The notes under the pieces were generated by a model. It was not told where the DNA came from. It made no database searches and worked only from the letters and a program-made list of their open reading frames with translations. Below are positions 1-7,407 of a stretch of DNA of 64,000 nt, one piece after another; position 1 is the first letter of the stretch; every line of letters starts with the position of its first letter. The stretch is taken from contig NZ_JAKCFB010000033.1 of NCBI RefSeq assembly GCF_024198235.1, forward strand, positions 41,517 to 105,516. Reading direction: 5' to 3'. Source of the DNA: Myxococcus dinghuensis (GTDB lineage: Bacteria; Myxococcota; Myxococcia; Myxococcales; Myxococcaceae). Position numbers and translations under genes: made by a program.

Positions 1-1
1 C

Positions 2-1165
2 GTCCGCGAGCTGGGCCGCGCCGGGGCGGAGGTTCGCGTGGCCATGACGGAGGCGGCGCGGCAGTTCGTCACCCCGCTGACCTTCCAGGCGCTCAGCGGC
101 CACCCCGTCCTCACCGACTACTTCGACCCCTCGCAGGAGGGGAACTTCGGGCACCTGGACCTGGCGCGCTGGGCGGAGGCCTTCGTCGTCGTCCCCGCGA
201 CGGCGGACCTGCTGGCGAGATTGAGGGCGGGGATGGCGAACGACGCGGTGACGACGTCGCTGATCGCCTTCCGAGGGCCCGTCGTGCTGGCGCCGGCGAT
301 GAACGTCGCCATGTGGGACAACGCGCAGACGCAGGAGAACGTGGCGGCCCTGTTGTCGCACAAGCGCTTCACGATGGTGGGACCGGGGGCGGGGCTGCTG
401 GCGTGTGGCGACGTGGGGGAGGGGCGCCTGGCGGACGTGCCGAACATCGTCGCCGCGGTGGCGGCGCGTTTCTCGCCCGGGCCCCTGGCGGGCAAGCGGG
501 TGTTGCTGACGGCGGGCCCCACGCGCGAGTTCCTGGACCCGGTGCGCTTCATCTCCAACCCGTCCACGGGGAAGATGGGCATGGCCCTGGCGCACGTGGC
601 GCGGACCCAGGGGGCCTCGGTGACGGTGGTCCTGGGGCCCGTCGGGGCCGTGGACCGCTCCGGCCTCGAGGTGGTGGACGTCGTGTCCGCGGAGGACATG
701 GCGCGCGAGGTGCTGTCGCGAGTCGAGGCGGTGGACCTCTTCATCGCCACGGCGGCGGTGAGTGACTGGCGCCCGGAGACGCGCTCGCCGCAGAAGGTGA
801 AGAAGGGCGCGACCGCCACGCCGGAGAACCTGCGGCTGGTCCGGACGCCGGACGTCCTCGCGGAGGCGTCCCGGAAGGTGGCGGGGCAGGGGAAGAGACC
901 GCTGCTGGTGGGCTTCGCCGCGGAGACGGAGCGGGTGGAGGAGCACGCGCGCGAGAAGCTGGAGCGCAAGGGCCTGGACGCCATCGTCGCCAACGACGTC
1001 ACGGCCCCGGGCGCGGGGTTTGGCACGGACACCAACCACGTGACGGTGTTGACCCGCTCGGGCTCGCGACAGGAGCTCCAGGGGAGCAAGGAGGGCGTGG
1101 CCCGGGGCATCCTCGACCTCCTGCGCTCCCTGCCGCGTCCCGGCTCCAGTGGAGGCCAGGGCTGA
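2..1165 (+). CDS. coaBC: Bifunctional phosphopantothenoylcysteine decarboxylase / phosphopantothenate-cysteine ligase, 5' end missing
   Basis: Cytosolic enzyme of coenzyme A synthesis. The CoaC half decarboxylates phosphopantothenoylcysteine with FMN; the CoaB half makes that substrate from phosphopantothenate and cysteine using CTP. The reading frame is open from base 2 (VRELGRAGAEVRVAMTEAA), so the gene starts upstream of the window; the ATG at 38 is internal. The CoaC signatures APAMNVAMW and GLLACGDVGEGRL are present. The CoaB half starts near GKRVLLTAGPTREFLDPVR and contains FISNPSTGKMG, ATAAVSDWRP and the Lys-rich KVKKG segment, ending with a NDV motif typical of the family. Only the first roughly 25-35 residues should be missing. 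The next gene is on the same strand after a 187-base gap. Confidence 0.96.
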   Translation, partial: VRELGRAGAEVRVAMTEAARQFVTPLTFQALSGHPVLTDYFDPSQEGNFGHLDLARWAEAFVVVPATADLLARLRAGMANDAVTTSLIAFRGPVVLAPAMNVAMWDNAQTQENVAALLSHKRFTMVGPGAGLLACGDVGEGRLADVPNIVAAVAARFSPGPLAGKRVLLTAGPTREFLDPVRFISNPSTGKMGMALAHVARTQGASVTVVLGPVGAVDRSGLEVVDVVSAEDMAREVLSRVEAVDLFIATAAVSDWRPETRSPQKVKKGATATPENLRLVRTPDVLAEASRKVAGQGKRPLLVGFAAETERVEEHAREKLERKGLDAIVANDVTAPGAGFGTDTNHVTVLTRSGSRQELQGSKEGVARGILDLLRSLPRPGSSGGQG

Positions 1166-1352
1166 ATCGAGGGGCGCCCCAGTGTGGGCCCGGTCGGACG
1201 CCCCGGGCGTGTGACGCGATGTGCGAGACCGAGGCGTCCGTGGGGCCGAGCGCTGGTGCATGGCGGCCCGTCCGCCCCGGCGCGGGGAACGTGGAGGCGA
1301 AGATGACCGCTTCCTTGCGCCCGGGCGCTGCGTCCGATACCGATCCAGAACC

Positions 1353-2408
1353 GTGAACGACGACTCGCCCGAAGCCTCGCTGGACATGAGCGCCGTGCTC
1401 GAGGACGTCCGCCGCCACCTGCTCTGGCAGGAGGACGCGGCGGGCCGGGTGCTGATGATCGACGCGAAGGCCGCGGCCGAGCTCCAGCGCCTGACCCCGT
1501 CCCTGCGCTCGCGCTTCGCGAGGCCCGCGTCGGAGTCCCCGCAGTCCCCCGCGCCGGTCGAGCCGCGCCCCGCGGCCGTCGCCGAACCAGCGGCGGACAG
1601 GGGCGTGGCGCAGGCCCCGACGAGACCCATGGAGGCCCCTGCTGGGGCGCCCGTGGCCGCGGCGGCTCCCACGCAGAGGCCCCCCGCGCCGCCGCCCGCC
1701 GCGCGCCCGGGCTTCTCGTCCCCTCCGGCCTCCGCCTCCCGGGCGCCCTCGGCACGCCCCGCCGCGCCGGGCATGTTGCTGGATGTTCCACCCCAGCCCT
1801 CCCCTGGGGCCGCGCCGCTGCCCGGAGCCGTGGACGGCGAGCGGCCGACGCTGGACCAGGTTCGCCGGGAGCTGGGGGATTGCCGCCGCTGCAAGCTGTG
1901 CACGGGGCGCAAGAACATCGTGTTCGGTTCGGGCAACCCGCGGGCGCAACTGGTCTTCGTGGGCGAGGGGCCGGGCGAGAACGAGGACCTGCAGGGCGTA
2001 CCGTTCGTGGGCGCGGCGGGTGAGCTGCTGACGAAGATGATCGAGGCGATGGGGTTCCGCCGCGACGACGTCTACATCTGCAACGTGGTGAAGTGCCGCC
2101 CGCCGGGCAACCGCAATCCGGAGCCGGACGAGATCCAGGCGTGCGAGCCGTTCCTGCGCGCGCAACTGGCGGCCATCCAGCCCAAGGTGGTGGTGGCGCT
2201 GGGCAAGTTCGCGGCGCAGACGCTGCTCCGCGACTCGACGCCCATCACCCGCATGCGTGGCAACTGGCGGGTCTACGAGGGCATCCAGCTCATGCCCACG
2301 TTCCACCCTGCGTACCTGCTCCGCAACCCGGCGGAGAAGCGCAACGCGTGGGCGGACCTGCAAGCGGTGATGAAGGTATTCGGCAAGAACCCGGGCTCGC
2401 GCGCTTAG
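1353..2408 (+). CDS. Uracil-DNA glycosylase, Fe-S (family 4/5) type, with long disordered N-terminus
   Basis: Removes uracil from DNA to start base-excision repair. The catalytic domain is the last about 185 of 351 residues. It has the Fe-S cysteine pattern C177-x2-C180-x2-C183 followed by C248 and C264, plus GEGPGENED, GVPFVGAAGELL, KCRPPGNRNP and the C-terminal TFHPAYLLRNPAEKR. I chose the GTG at 1353 because the upstream open frame is Arg-rich and lacks coding character; the ATG at 1386 is an alternative. Residues about 50-160 form an Ala/Pro-rich linker, so the protein is much longer than the usual roughly 200 residues of family 4. The short helical N-terminus (MSAVLEDVRRHLLWQEDA) may be a separate interaction element. 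This last point is inference. Confidence 0.9.
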   Translation: MNDDSPEASLDMSAVLEDVRRHLLWQEDAAGRVLMIDAKAAAELQRLTPSLRSRFARPASESPQSPAPVEPRPAAVAEPAADRGVAQAPTRPMEAPAGAPVAAAAPTQRPPAPPPAARPGFSSPPASASRAPSARPAAPGMLLDVPPQPSPGAAPLPGAVDGERPTLDQVRRELGDCRRCKLCTGRKNIVFGSGNPRAQLVFVGEGPGENEDLQGVPFVGAAGELLTKMIEAMGFRRDDVYICNVVKCRPPGNRNPEPDEIQACEPFLRAQLAAIQPKVVVALGKFAAQTLLRDSTPITRMRGNWRVYEGIQLMPTFHPAYLLRNPAEKRNAWADLQAVMKVFGKNPGSRA

Positions 2409-2433
2409 CGTGGGCGGCCGGGGGGGAGGCACG

Positions 2434-3441
2434 ATGAAGGGATTGCTGGAGACGCGCGAGCTGCAGTCACCCGCGCTGGAGTCCAACCCGCTGGGCGACC
2501 CGGCGCGGCGGCGGCTCACGGTGTACCTGCCGCCGGGCTATGCCGAGAGCGACCGGCGCTACCCGGCCGTCTACTTCCTGCACGCGTTCGGGAACAGCGG
2601 CGGGACGTGGACCAACGCGTCCGGCTTCGGCCTGACGGTGCCGGAGCGGCTCGACGCGCTCATCGAGTCCGGCGCGGTCCCTCCGGTGGTCGGCATCTTC
2701 CCGGACGGCTGGACGTCGCTGGGCGGGAGCCAGTGGATCAACAGCGACGCCATCGGCCGCTATCGCGACTACCTGGCCAAGGACGTGGTGGGCTTCGTGG
2801 ACCGCACGTTCCGCACGCTGCCCAAGGCGGCGTCGCGCGCGGTGCTGGGGCACAGCTCGGGTGGCTATGGGGCGCTGGTGATGGGGCGCTACCACCCGGA
2901 GCTCTTCTCGCACCTGGGGGCGCACTCGGCGGATGCGTACTTCGAATACTGCTACCTGCCGGACCTGCCGAAGGCGGCGGGTTCGCTCCTGAAGTCCGGG
3001 GGCGTGGAGGCGTGGCAGACGGAGTTCCGCAAGCGCGTGCGGGAGACGAAGATGCGCGGCGACGACTTCCCGGTGGTGAACACGCTGGCGATGGCCGCCG
3101 CGTACTCGCCGAAGAAGGGCGAGCCGCTCAACCTGGAGCTGCCCTTCGACCCGCAGACGGGGCGGTTGAAGCTGGACGTGTGGAACCGGTGGCTGGTGCA
3201 CGACCCGGTGCGCTTCGTGCCCAAGTTCCTGGACTCCTACAAGAAGCTCAAGACGCTCTTCCTCGACTGTGGGACGCGCGACGAGTTCAACATCCGCTGG
3301 GGCACGCGCATGCTCGCCGACGACCTCAAGAACGCGGGCGTGGAGTTGGTGCACGAGGAGTTCGAGGACGGCCACTCCGGCGTGTCGTACCGCTTCGAGC
3401 GCTCGCTCGCGGTGCTGCTGCCGCGGCTCGCGCTGGAATAG
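2434..3441 (+). CDS. Alpha/beta-hydrolase esterase (esterase D / putative esterase family)
   Basis: A 335-residue serine hydrolase that probably cleaves an ester or thioester; the substrate is unknown. It has the nucleophile elbow GHSSGGYGAL with Ser141, a likely acid in DCGTRDEFN and the catalytic His in FEDGHSGVSYR. The N-terminus (RRRLTVYLPPGY, VYFLHAFGNSGGTW) matches the family's first strands and oxyanion region. No signal peptide is visible, so it is probably cytosolic. The ATG at 2434 is preferred over upstream GTG codons because it follows a purine-rich GGGGGGAGG. It starts 25 bases after the glycosylase stop and may share its transcript. The lysine-degradation genes downstream raise the possibility of an acyl-CoA-related role, but nothing in the sequence shows that. 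Confidence 0.82.
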   Translation: MKGLLETRELQSPALESNPLGDPARRRLTVYLPPGYAESDRRYPAVYFLHAFGNSGGTWTNASGFGLTVPERLDALIESGAVPPVVGIFPDGWTSLGGSQWINSDAIGRYRDYLAKDVVGFVDRTFRTLPKAASRAVLGHSSGGYGALVMGRYHPELFSHLGAHSADAYFEYCYLPDLPKAAGSLLKSGGVEAWQTEFRKRVRETKMRGDDFPVVNTLAMAAAYSPKKGEPLNLELPFDPQTGRLKLDVWNRWLVHDPVRFVPKFLDSYKKLKTLFLDCGTRDEFNIRWGTRMLADDLKNAGVELVHEEFEDGHSGVSYRFERSLAVLLPRLALE

Positions 3442-3449
3442 CGCGGCGC

Positions 3450-3463
3450 GTCCACGCGTGGAC
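3450..3463. promoter_or_regulatory. 14-base perfect palindrome upstream of kdd
   Basis: GTCCACGCGTGGAC reads identically on both strands. It sits 8 bases after the esterase stop codon and about 150 bases before the kdd start. It could be a regulator binding site or the base of a small hairpin terminating the esterase transcript. It lacks a following T-run, which argues against a classical terminator. Confidence 0.35.
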
Positions 3464-3614
3464 ACGGGGGCCTGGGATGGCGTTTTCGCGACGTCCCGGG
3501 CCCGTGGAGGCGACGTGGTGCTGGCCAATCCCCTCCCGGAGCGGATAGACGCAGGTCGCAACGCGCGCCGCGCGGTGAGGCGGAGGGCGCGATGACCTTC
3601 AGGGAGACGGGAAC

Positions 3615-4646
3615 ATGAGCAACGACCTCTATGGGCTGTCTCGCGTGGTCGGCGAGAAGGGCGTGCTGCCGCAGCGCGCGAAGAAGCTGGACCCTTCGCT
3701 GCCGTGCCGCGAGTCCGAAGTGCTCATCGACGTGGAGAGCCTCAACATCGACGCCGCGTCCTTCAAGCAGATCAAGGGCGAGGTGGGTGGCGACGCCACG
3801 CGCATCGGCGAGCGCATCCAGGAGATCGTCCGTGAGCGGGGGAAGATGCAGAACCCCGTGACTGGCTCCGGCGGCATGCTCATCGGCCGGGTGAAGGAGA
3901 TTGGCGCGAAGCATCCGGCGCGCGAGCAACTGCGCGTGGGGGACCGCATCGCCACGCTGGTGAGCCTGACCCTGACGCCGCTGGTCATCGAGGAGGTGAA
4001 GTCGGTCCACGTCGACATCGACCGCGTGGACATCCGCGGGCACGCGCTGCTGTTCGCCAGCGGCATCTACGCGAAGCTCCCATCGGACATCCCGGACACG
4101 CTGGCGTTGGCGGCGCTGGATGTCTGTGGTGCTCCCGCGCTGGTGGCCCGCCACGTGCGCCCCGGGATGACGGTCGCGGTGCTGGGCTCGGGCAAGAGCG
4201 GGGCGCTGTGCCTGGCGCAGGCGCGTCGCAACCTGGAGAGCCGGGGCAAGCTCATCGCGCTGGACGTGTCCCAGGCCGCGCTCGACACGTTGTCCTCCAT
4301 CGGGCTGTGTGACGTGGCGCTGAAGGTGGACGCGACGCAGGGCGTGGACGTGATGGAGGCGGTGAGCCAGGCGACGGGCGGCCAACTGTGTGACCTGGTC
4401 GTCAACTGCGCCAGCGTGGGCAACACGGAGATGGCCACCATCCTGTCCGTGAAGGACGGGGGCACGGCCATCTTCTTCTCCATGGCCACCAGCTTCACCG
4501 CGGCGGCGCTCGGCGCGGAGGGCGTGGGCAAGGACGTCACGATGGTCGTGGGTAACGGCTACGTGCCCGGCCATGCCTCGCTGACGCTCGCCCTGCTGCG
4601 CACGGAGCCCGCGCTCCTCCAGCTCTTCGCCACCCGCTACGTCTGA
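3615..4646 (+). CDS. kdd: L-erythro-3,5-diaminohexanoate dehydrogenase
   Basis: Catalyses NAD(P)+-dependent oxidative deamination of 3,5-diaminohexanoate to 5-amino-3-oxohexanoate, the step after the lysine 5,6-aminomutase. The 343-residue length fits the family. The protein has an N-terminal medium-chain-dehydrogenase-like half (GDRIATLVSLTLTPL) and a Rossmann half with GMTVAVLGSGKSGALCL near residues 182-198 and a NCASVGNTEM segment. The ATG follows an AGGGAG box. The identification rests on overall sequence character plus the nearby kamD, kamE, kal and kce genes. It is separated from them by the opposite-strand katB/ankyrin pair, so it probably has its own promoter in the 173-base gap after the esterase. 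Confidence 0.88.
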   Translation: MSNDLYGLSRVVGEKGVLPQRAKKLDPSLPCRESEVLIDVESLNIDAASFKQIKGEVGGDATRIGERIQEIVRERGKMQNPVTGSGGMLIGRVKEIGAKHPAREQLRVGDRIATLVSLTLTPLVIEEVKSVHVDIDRVDIRGHALLFASGIYAKLPSDIPDTLALAALDVCGAPALVARHVRPGMTVAVLGSGKSGALCLAQARRNLESRGKLIALDVSQAALDTLSSIGLCDVALKVDATQGVDVMEAVSQATGGQLCDLVVNCASVGNTEMATILSVKDGGTAIFFSMATSFTAAALGAEGVGKDVTMVVGNGYVPGHASLTLALLRTEPALLQLFATRYV

Positions 4647-4722
4647 GCGGGACGCGGGAACCCGCGGTTGCTACGCGCCCCCATGTCCGACGGTGGGGAA
4701 CAGGCGGCGCGGGCAGCCCGGT

Positions 4723-4815
4723 GGCCTGGAGTGGTCGCGTCCAGGCCCGCCGGTGGCGCCGGATGCGCGTCGCGCGCAGGGCGCCCCCGTGGCCTGGCGC
4801 TGTCGTGTCCAGGCC
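4723..4815. repeat. Two similar hairpins in tandem between convergent kdd and ankyrin genes
   Basis: The first hairpin pairs GGCCTGGA (4723-4730) with TCCAGGCC (4740-4747). The second pairs GGCCTGG (4791-4797) with CCAGGCC (4809-4815). The two units are 68 bases apart, share GTGGCCTGG at the left arm and GTCCAGGCCCG at the right arm, and so look like a duplicated element. They lie where transcripts from kdd (+) and the ankyrin gene (-) converge, which suits a bidirectional transcription stop. A small dispersed repeat family is also possible. Confidence 0.5.
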
Positions 4816-4855
4816 CGTCGCCGGCGCGGTGTCGCATCATGCTCACGCCGCTCGC

Positions 4856-5461
4856 TCAGCGCGTGGCGGCGGCGTCCGGCGCGGGCGCGACGGGGGCCTG
4901 GGGCTGCTGTGTCTGAGCCCAGTCACTGGCGCTGCGTCCGCTCGCGTCGCGGGTCTCTGGGGACGCCCCCTTCTGGCGCAACTGGTCGACCACCTCCTGT
5001 CGACCGAAGAGGGAGGCGAACATCAGCGCCGTCTGACCGAAGCCGTTGGTCTGGTCCACGGCGCACGTCTGCTGGTTGAGCAACCCGACGATGTCGGCGT
5101 AGCCCTTGAACGCCGCGCCCATCAGCGCGGTGTTGCCGTGATTGTCGCCCGCGCACGCGTCAGCGCCCGCGGCGAGCAGCGCGCGCACCGTGTCGAGGTG
5201 ACCGTGGTACGCGGCGAGGATGAGCGGCGAGAACCCGCGCTTGTCGCGGGCTTCTACTGGAGTCCCGGCGCGGAGCAGCCCGGTGACGATCTCCGTGTCG
5301 CCGACACGCGCGGCGGCGAGCAGGTACCGCTCCGCCTCGCTCGTGGCCAGCATGCGCCCCTCGGGCGCCGGCTCCGAGCGCAGGGAGAACCACGCGGCGG
5401 TGAGCACACCACAGACGAGCACCAACAGGCCCACGGCTCCCATCAACAGCTTGCGAAACAT
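4856..5461 (-). CDS. Membrane-anchored ankyrin-repeat protein, catalase partner (AnkB-like)
   Basis: A 201-residue protein with one N-terminal transmembrane segment (about residues 5-25, LLMGAVGLLVLVCGVLTAAW), a short linker and about four ankyrin repeats. Typical repeat sequences are GFSPLILAAYHGHLDTVRALLAAGAD and FGQTALMFASLFGRQEVVDQLRQKGAS. The C-terminus is Pro/Ala-rich. It lies 152 bases downstream of the periplasmic-type catalase gene on the same strand. In Pseudomonas, katB is followed by ankB, and AnkB is needed for full catalase function; the same arrangement here suggests this protein supports or anchors the catalase on the periplasmic side of the inner membrane. That role is inferred from context. 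Confidence 0.85.
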   Translation of the reverse strand: MFRKLLMGAVGLLVLVCGVLTAAWFSLRSEPAPEGRMLATSEAERYLLAAARVGDTEIVTGLLRAGTPVEARDKRGFSPLILAAYHGHLDTVRALLAAGADACAGDNHGNTALMGAAFKGYADIVGLLNQQTCAVDQTNGFGQTALMFASLFGRQEVVDQLRQKGASPETRDASGRSASDWAQTQQPQAPVAPAPDAAATR

Positions 5462-5613
5462 GACGTCCTCCGGACGCGAACAGGGGAGGGGCGAGGTGGC
5501 CGCGGACTCCCGCGTGGCCGGTCCAATCAGCCCCTCGAGGACTAGGGGGGAAACAGGACTGCGGGCCCGGGAGCCGACGCGCGTCTCCCGGGCCTGGACC
5601 GCGGACGGCTTCT

Positions 5614-7146
5614 TCAGCGAGCGGCGAGCGGGGCCACGGCGGCCTTGGCGTCGTCGACCTTCACGCCCACGGCCTTGGCCAGCTTGGTGCCGTACTCCGG
5701 GTTGGCCATGAAGAAGTGGCCCACCATGCGGGCCTTCACCTTGGCGTCGCGCACCTGGCCCAGGTCGGCGGCCAGGTTCTTCACCAGGCGCTCACGCCCG
5801 GCCGCGTCCAGCGCCGTGTAGAACACGCCCGCCTGCGCGAAGTTGTCCGTCTTGTCGATGGGGCGCTGCTGTGTCGTGCCGGTCAGCGGCGCGCTCGACA
5901 GCAGGTAGGCCGGGACCTCCTGCGTCTCGCGGACGATGCTCGGCTCGTAGTTCACGTCCGACTTCGTGTTGGCGAAGTTCATGCTGCCGCCCTGGTTGTT
6001 GTTGTTCACCGACGCCTTGGCGCGGTTGACGGGCAGCGACTGGTAGTTGGCGCCCACGCGGTAGCGCTGGGTGTCCGCGTACGAGAAGAGGCGACCCTGG
6101 AGGAGGCGGTCCTCGGAGGGCTCGATGCCGGAGGGCTGCACGCCCGGAGAGAAGGCGGACTGCTCGGTCTCCTCGAAGAAGTTGTCCGGCAGCTTGTTGA
6201 GCGTGAACTTGCCCAGCTTGATGGACGGGACCTTGTCCTCCGGCCAGATCTTCGTCGGGTCCAACGGGTCGAAGGAGAACCCGTCCAGGTCCTTGGGGTC
6301 CAGCACCTGGGCCGTCAGCTCCCACGCGGGGAACTTGCCCGAGCCGATGGACGCATACAGGTCCGACGTGGCGTTCTGGTGGTCCTCACCCGCGACGCGC
6401 GCGGCCTCCTCGGAGGTGAGGCTCTTGATGCCCTGCTGCGAGTTCCAGTTGAACTTGACGTAGCGGTAGTCGCCCTTGGCGTTGACGAACTTGAACGCGT
6501 GGACGCCGTGCCCGTTCATCTGGCGGTAGTTCGCCGGGATGCCGATGTCCGAGTACAGCTGCGTCAGCATGTGCGTGGACTCGGGGATGTGGGAGAAGAA
6601 GTCGAAGAAGCGGTTCGGGTCCTGCTTGTTCGTGATCGGCGACGGCTTGAGCGAGTGCACCATGTCCGGGAACTTGATGGCGTCCCGGATGAAGAAGACC
6701 GGCAGGTTGTTGCCCACCAGGTCCCAGTTGCCCTCGTCCGTGTAGAACTTCAGCGCGAAGCCGCGCGGGTCCCTCAGCGTCTCCGGCGAGCCGGACGGAT
6801 GGATGACGGTGGAGAAGCGCACGAACATCGGCGTCTTCTTCCCCTTGGTGGCGAAGATGGACGCGCGCGTCAGGTTGGAGAAGTCGCCATAGCTCTCGAA
6901 CACGCCGTAGGCGCCCGCGCCACGCGCGTGCACCACGCGCTCCGGGATGCGCTCACGGTCGAACCGGGCCAGCTTCTCGATGAGGTGGAAGTCCTCCAGC
7001 AGGATGCCGCCGCGCGGCCCCGCCGTCTTCGAGCTCTGGTTGGTTCCGACCTGGGCGCCCGTGTCGGTAGTGAGGGGAGGTGGGTTGGCCGCGAACGCCG
7101 AGCCACTGAACAGGACAGTCGTCAGGATGAGGGAGCGGGTCTTCAC
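5614..7146 (-). CDS. katB: Clade-type haem catalase with signal peptide (KatB-like)
   Basis: Breaks down hydrogen peroxide. The 510-residue protein starts with a signal peptide (MKTRSLILTTVLFSGSAFA), so it should be exported. Catalytic His73 lies in ERVVHARGAG; the distal Asn is in NLPVFFIRDAIKFPD; the proximal haem Tyr is in RLFSYADTQRYR. The start is a GTG at 7146 preceded by a good GAGGAG box. It is transcribed away from kamD, with a 261-base divergent region containing repeated motifs. It is followed by the ankyrin gene. Members of this small-subunit periplasmic class are usually induced by peroxide through OxyR; no OxyR site was identified with confidence. Confidence 0.93.
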   Translation of the reverse strand: MKTRSLILTTVLFSGSAFAANPPPLTTDTGAQVGTNQSSKTAGPRGGILLEDFHLIEKLARFDRERIPERVVHARGAGAYGVFESYGDFSNLTRASIFATKGKKTPMFVRFSTVIHPSGSPETLRDPRGFALKFYTDEGNWDLVGNNLPVFFIRDAIKFPDMVHSLKPSPITNKQDPNRFFDFFSHIPESTHMLTQLYSDIGIPANYRQMNGHGVHAFKFVNAKGDYRYVKFNWNSQQGIKSLTSEEAARVAGEDHQNATSDLYASIGSGKFPAWELTAQVLDPKDLDGFSFDPLDPTKIWPEDKVPSIKLGKFTLNKLPDNFFEETEQSAFSPGVQPSGIEPSEDRLLQGRLFSYADTQRYRVGANYQSLPVNRAKASVNNNNQGGSMNFANTKSDVNYEPSIVRETQEVPAYLLSSAPLTGTTQQRPIDKTDNFAQAGVFYTALDAAGRERLVKNLAADLGQVRDAKVKARMVGHFFMANPEYGTKLAKAVGVKVDDAKAAVAPLAAR

Positions 7147-7255
7147 GTCGAGTCTCCTCTTGGGGGGTGAGGCGTGCGCTCCTTGAGCACGGACCGTGCC
7201 GTGAGCCGGTGCTCAATGAATTCAAGGGGTTGACGAGAACGGCTGACCTGTCGAC

Positions 7256-7314
7256 ACCGAAATGTCGGTTGAATCACCGTCTTTTCGGTGGGGGTGATCA
7301 TCGTATTTTCGGTG
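7256..7314. promoter_or_regulatory. Repeated TTTCGGTG motifs in the katB-kamD divergent region
   Basis: TTTTCGGTG occurs at 7282-7290 and again at 7306-7314, 24 bases apart. The inverted form CACCGAAA occurs at 7256-7263. The two direct copies sit in longer similar stretches: CACCGTCTTTTCGGTG and CATCGTATTTTCGGTG. This spacing and repetition look like a multi-site operator for a regulator of katB, the kam operon or both. The regulator is unknown. Confidence 0.45.
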
Positions 7315-7407
7315 TTGGTGGAGCGAGAACCGATAATGCGGTGCGGCAGCGCTATCTCGGTGTGCTTCCACGCTTCCGGTAGGCGGTTTGGCGGGTAAGG
7401 TGCGCCC

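Noticed and set aside
118..1791. Long minus-strand frame opposite coaBC and the glycosylase
   Set aside because: Both plus-strand genes are clearly identified; the antisense product is Arg/Pro/Ser-rich and has no family features.
3615..4646. Crotonyl-CoA reductase or alcohol dehydrogenase as the identity of the kdd gene
   Set aside because: The medium-chain-dehydrogenase-like fold allows this, but the sequence lacks zinc-ligand motifs of alcohol dehydrogenases and the kam/kal/kce neighbours make 3,5-diaminohexanoate dehydrogenase far more likely.
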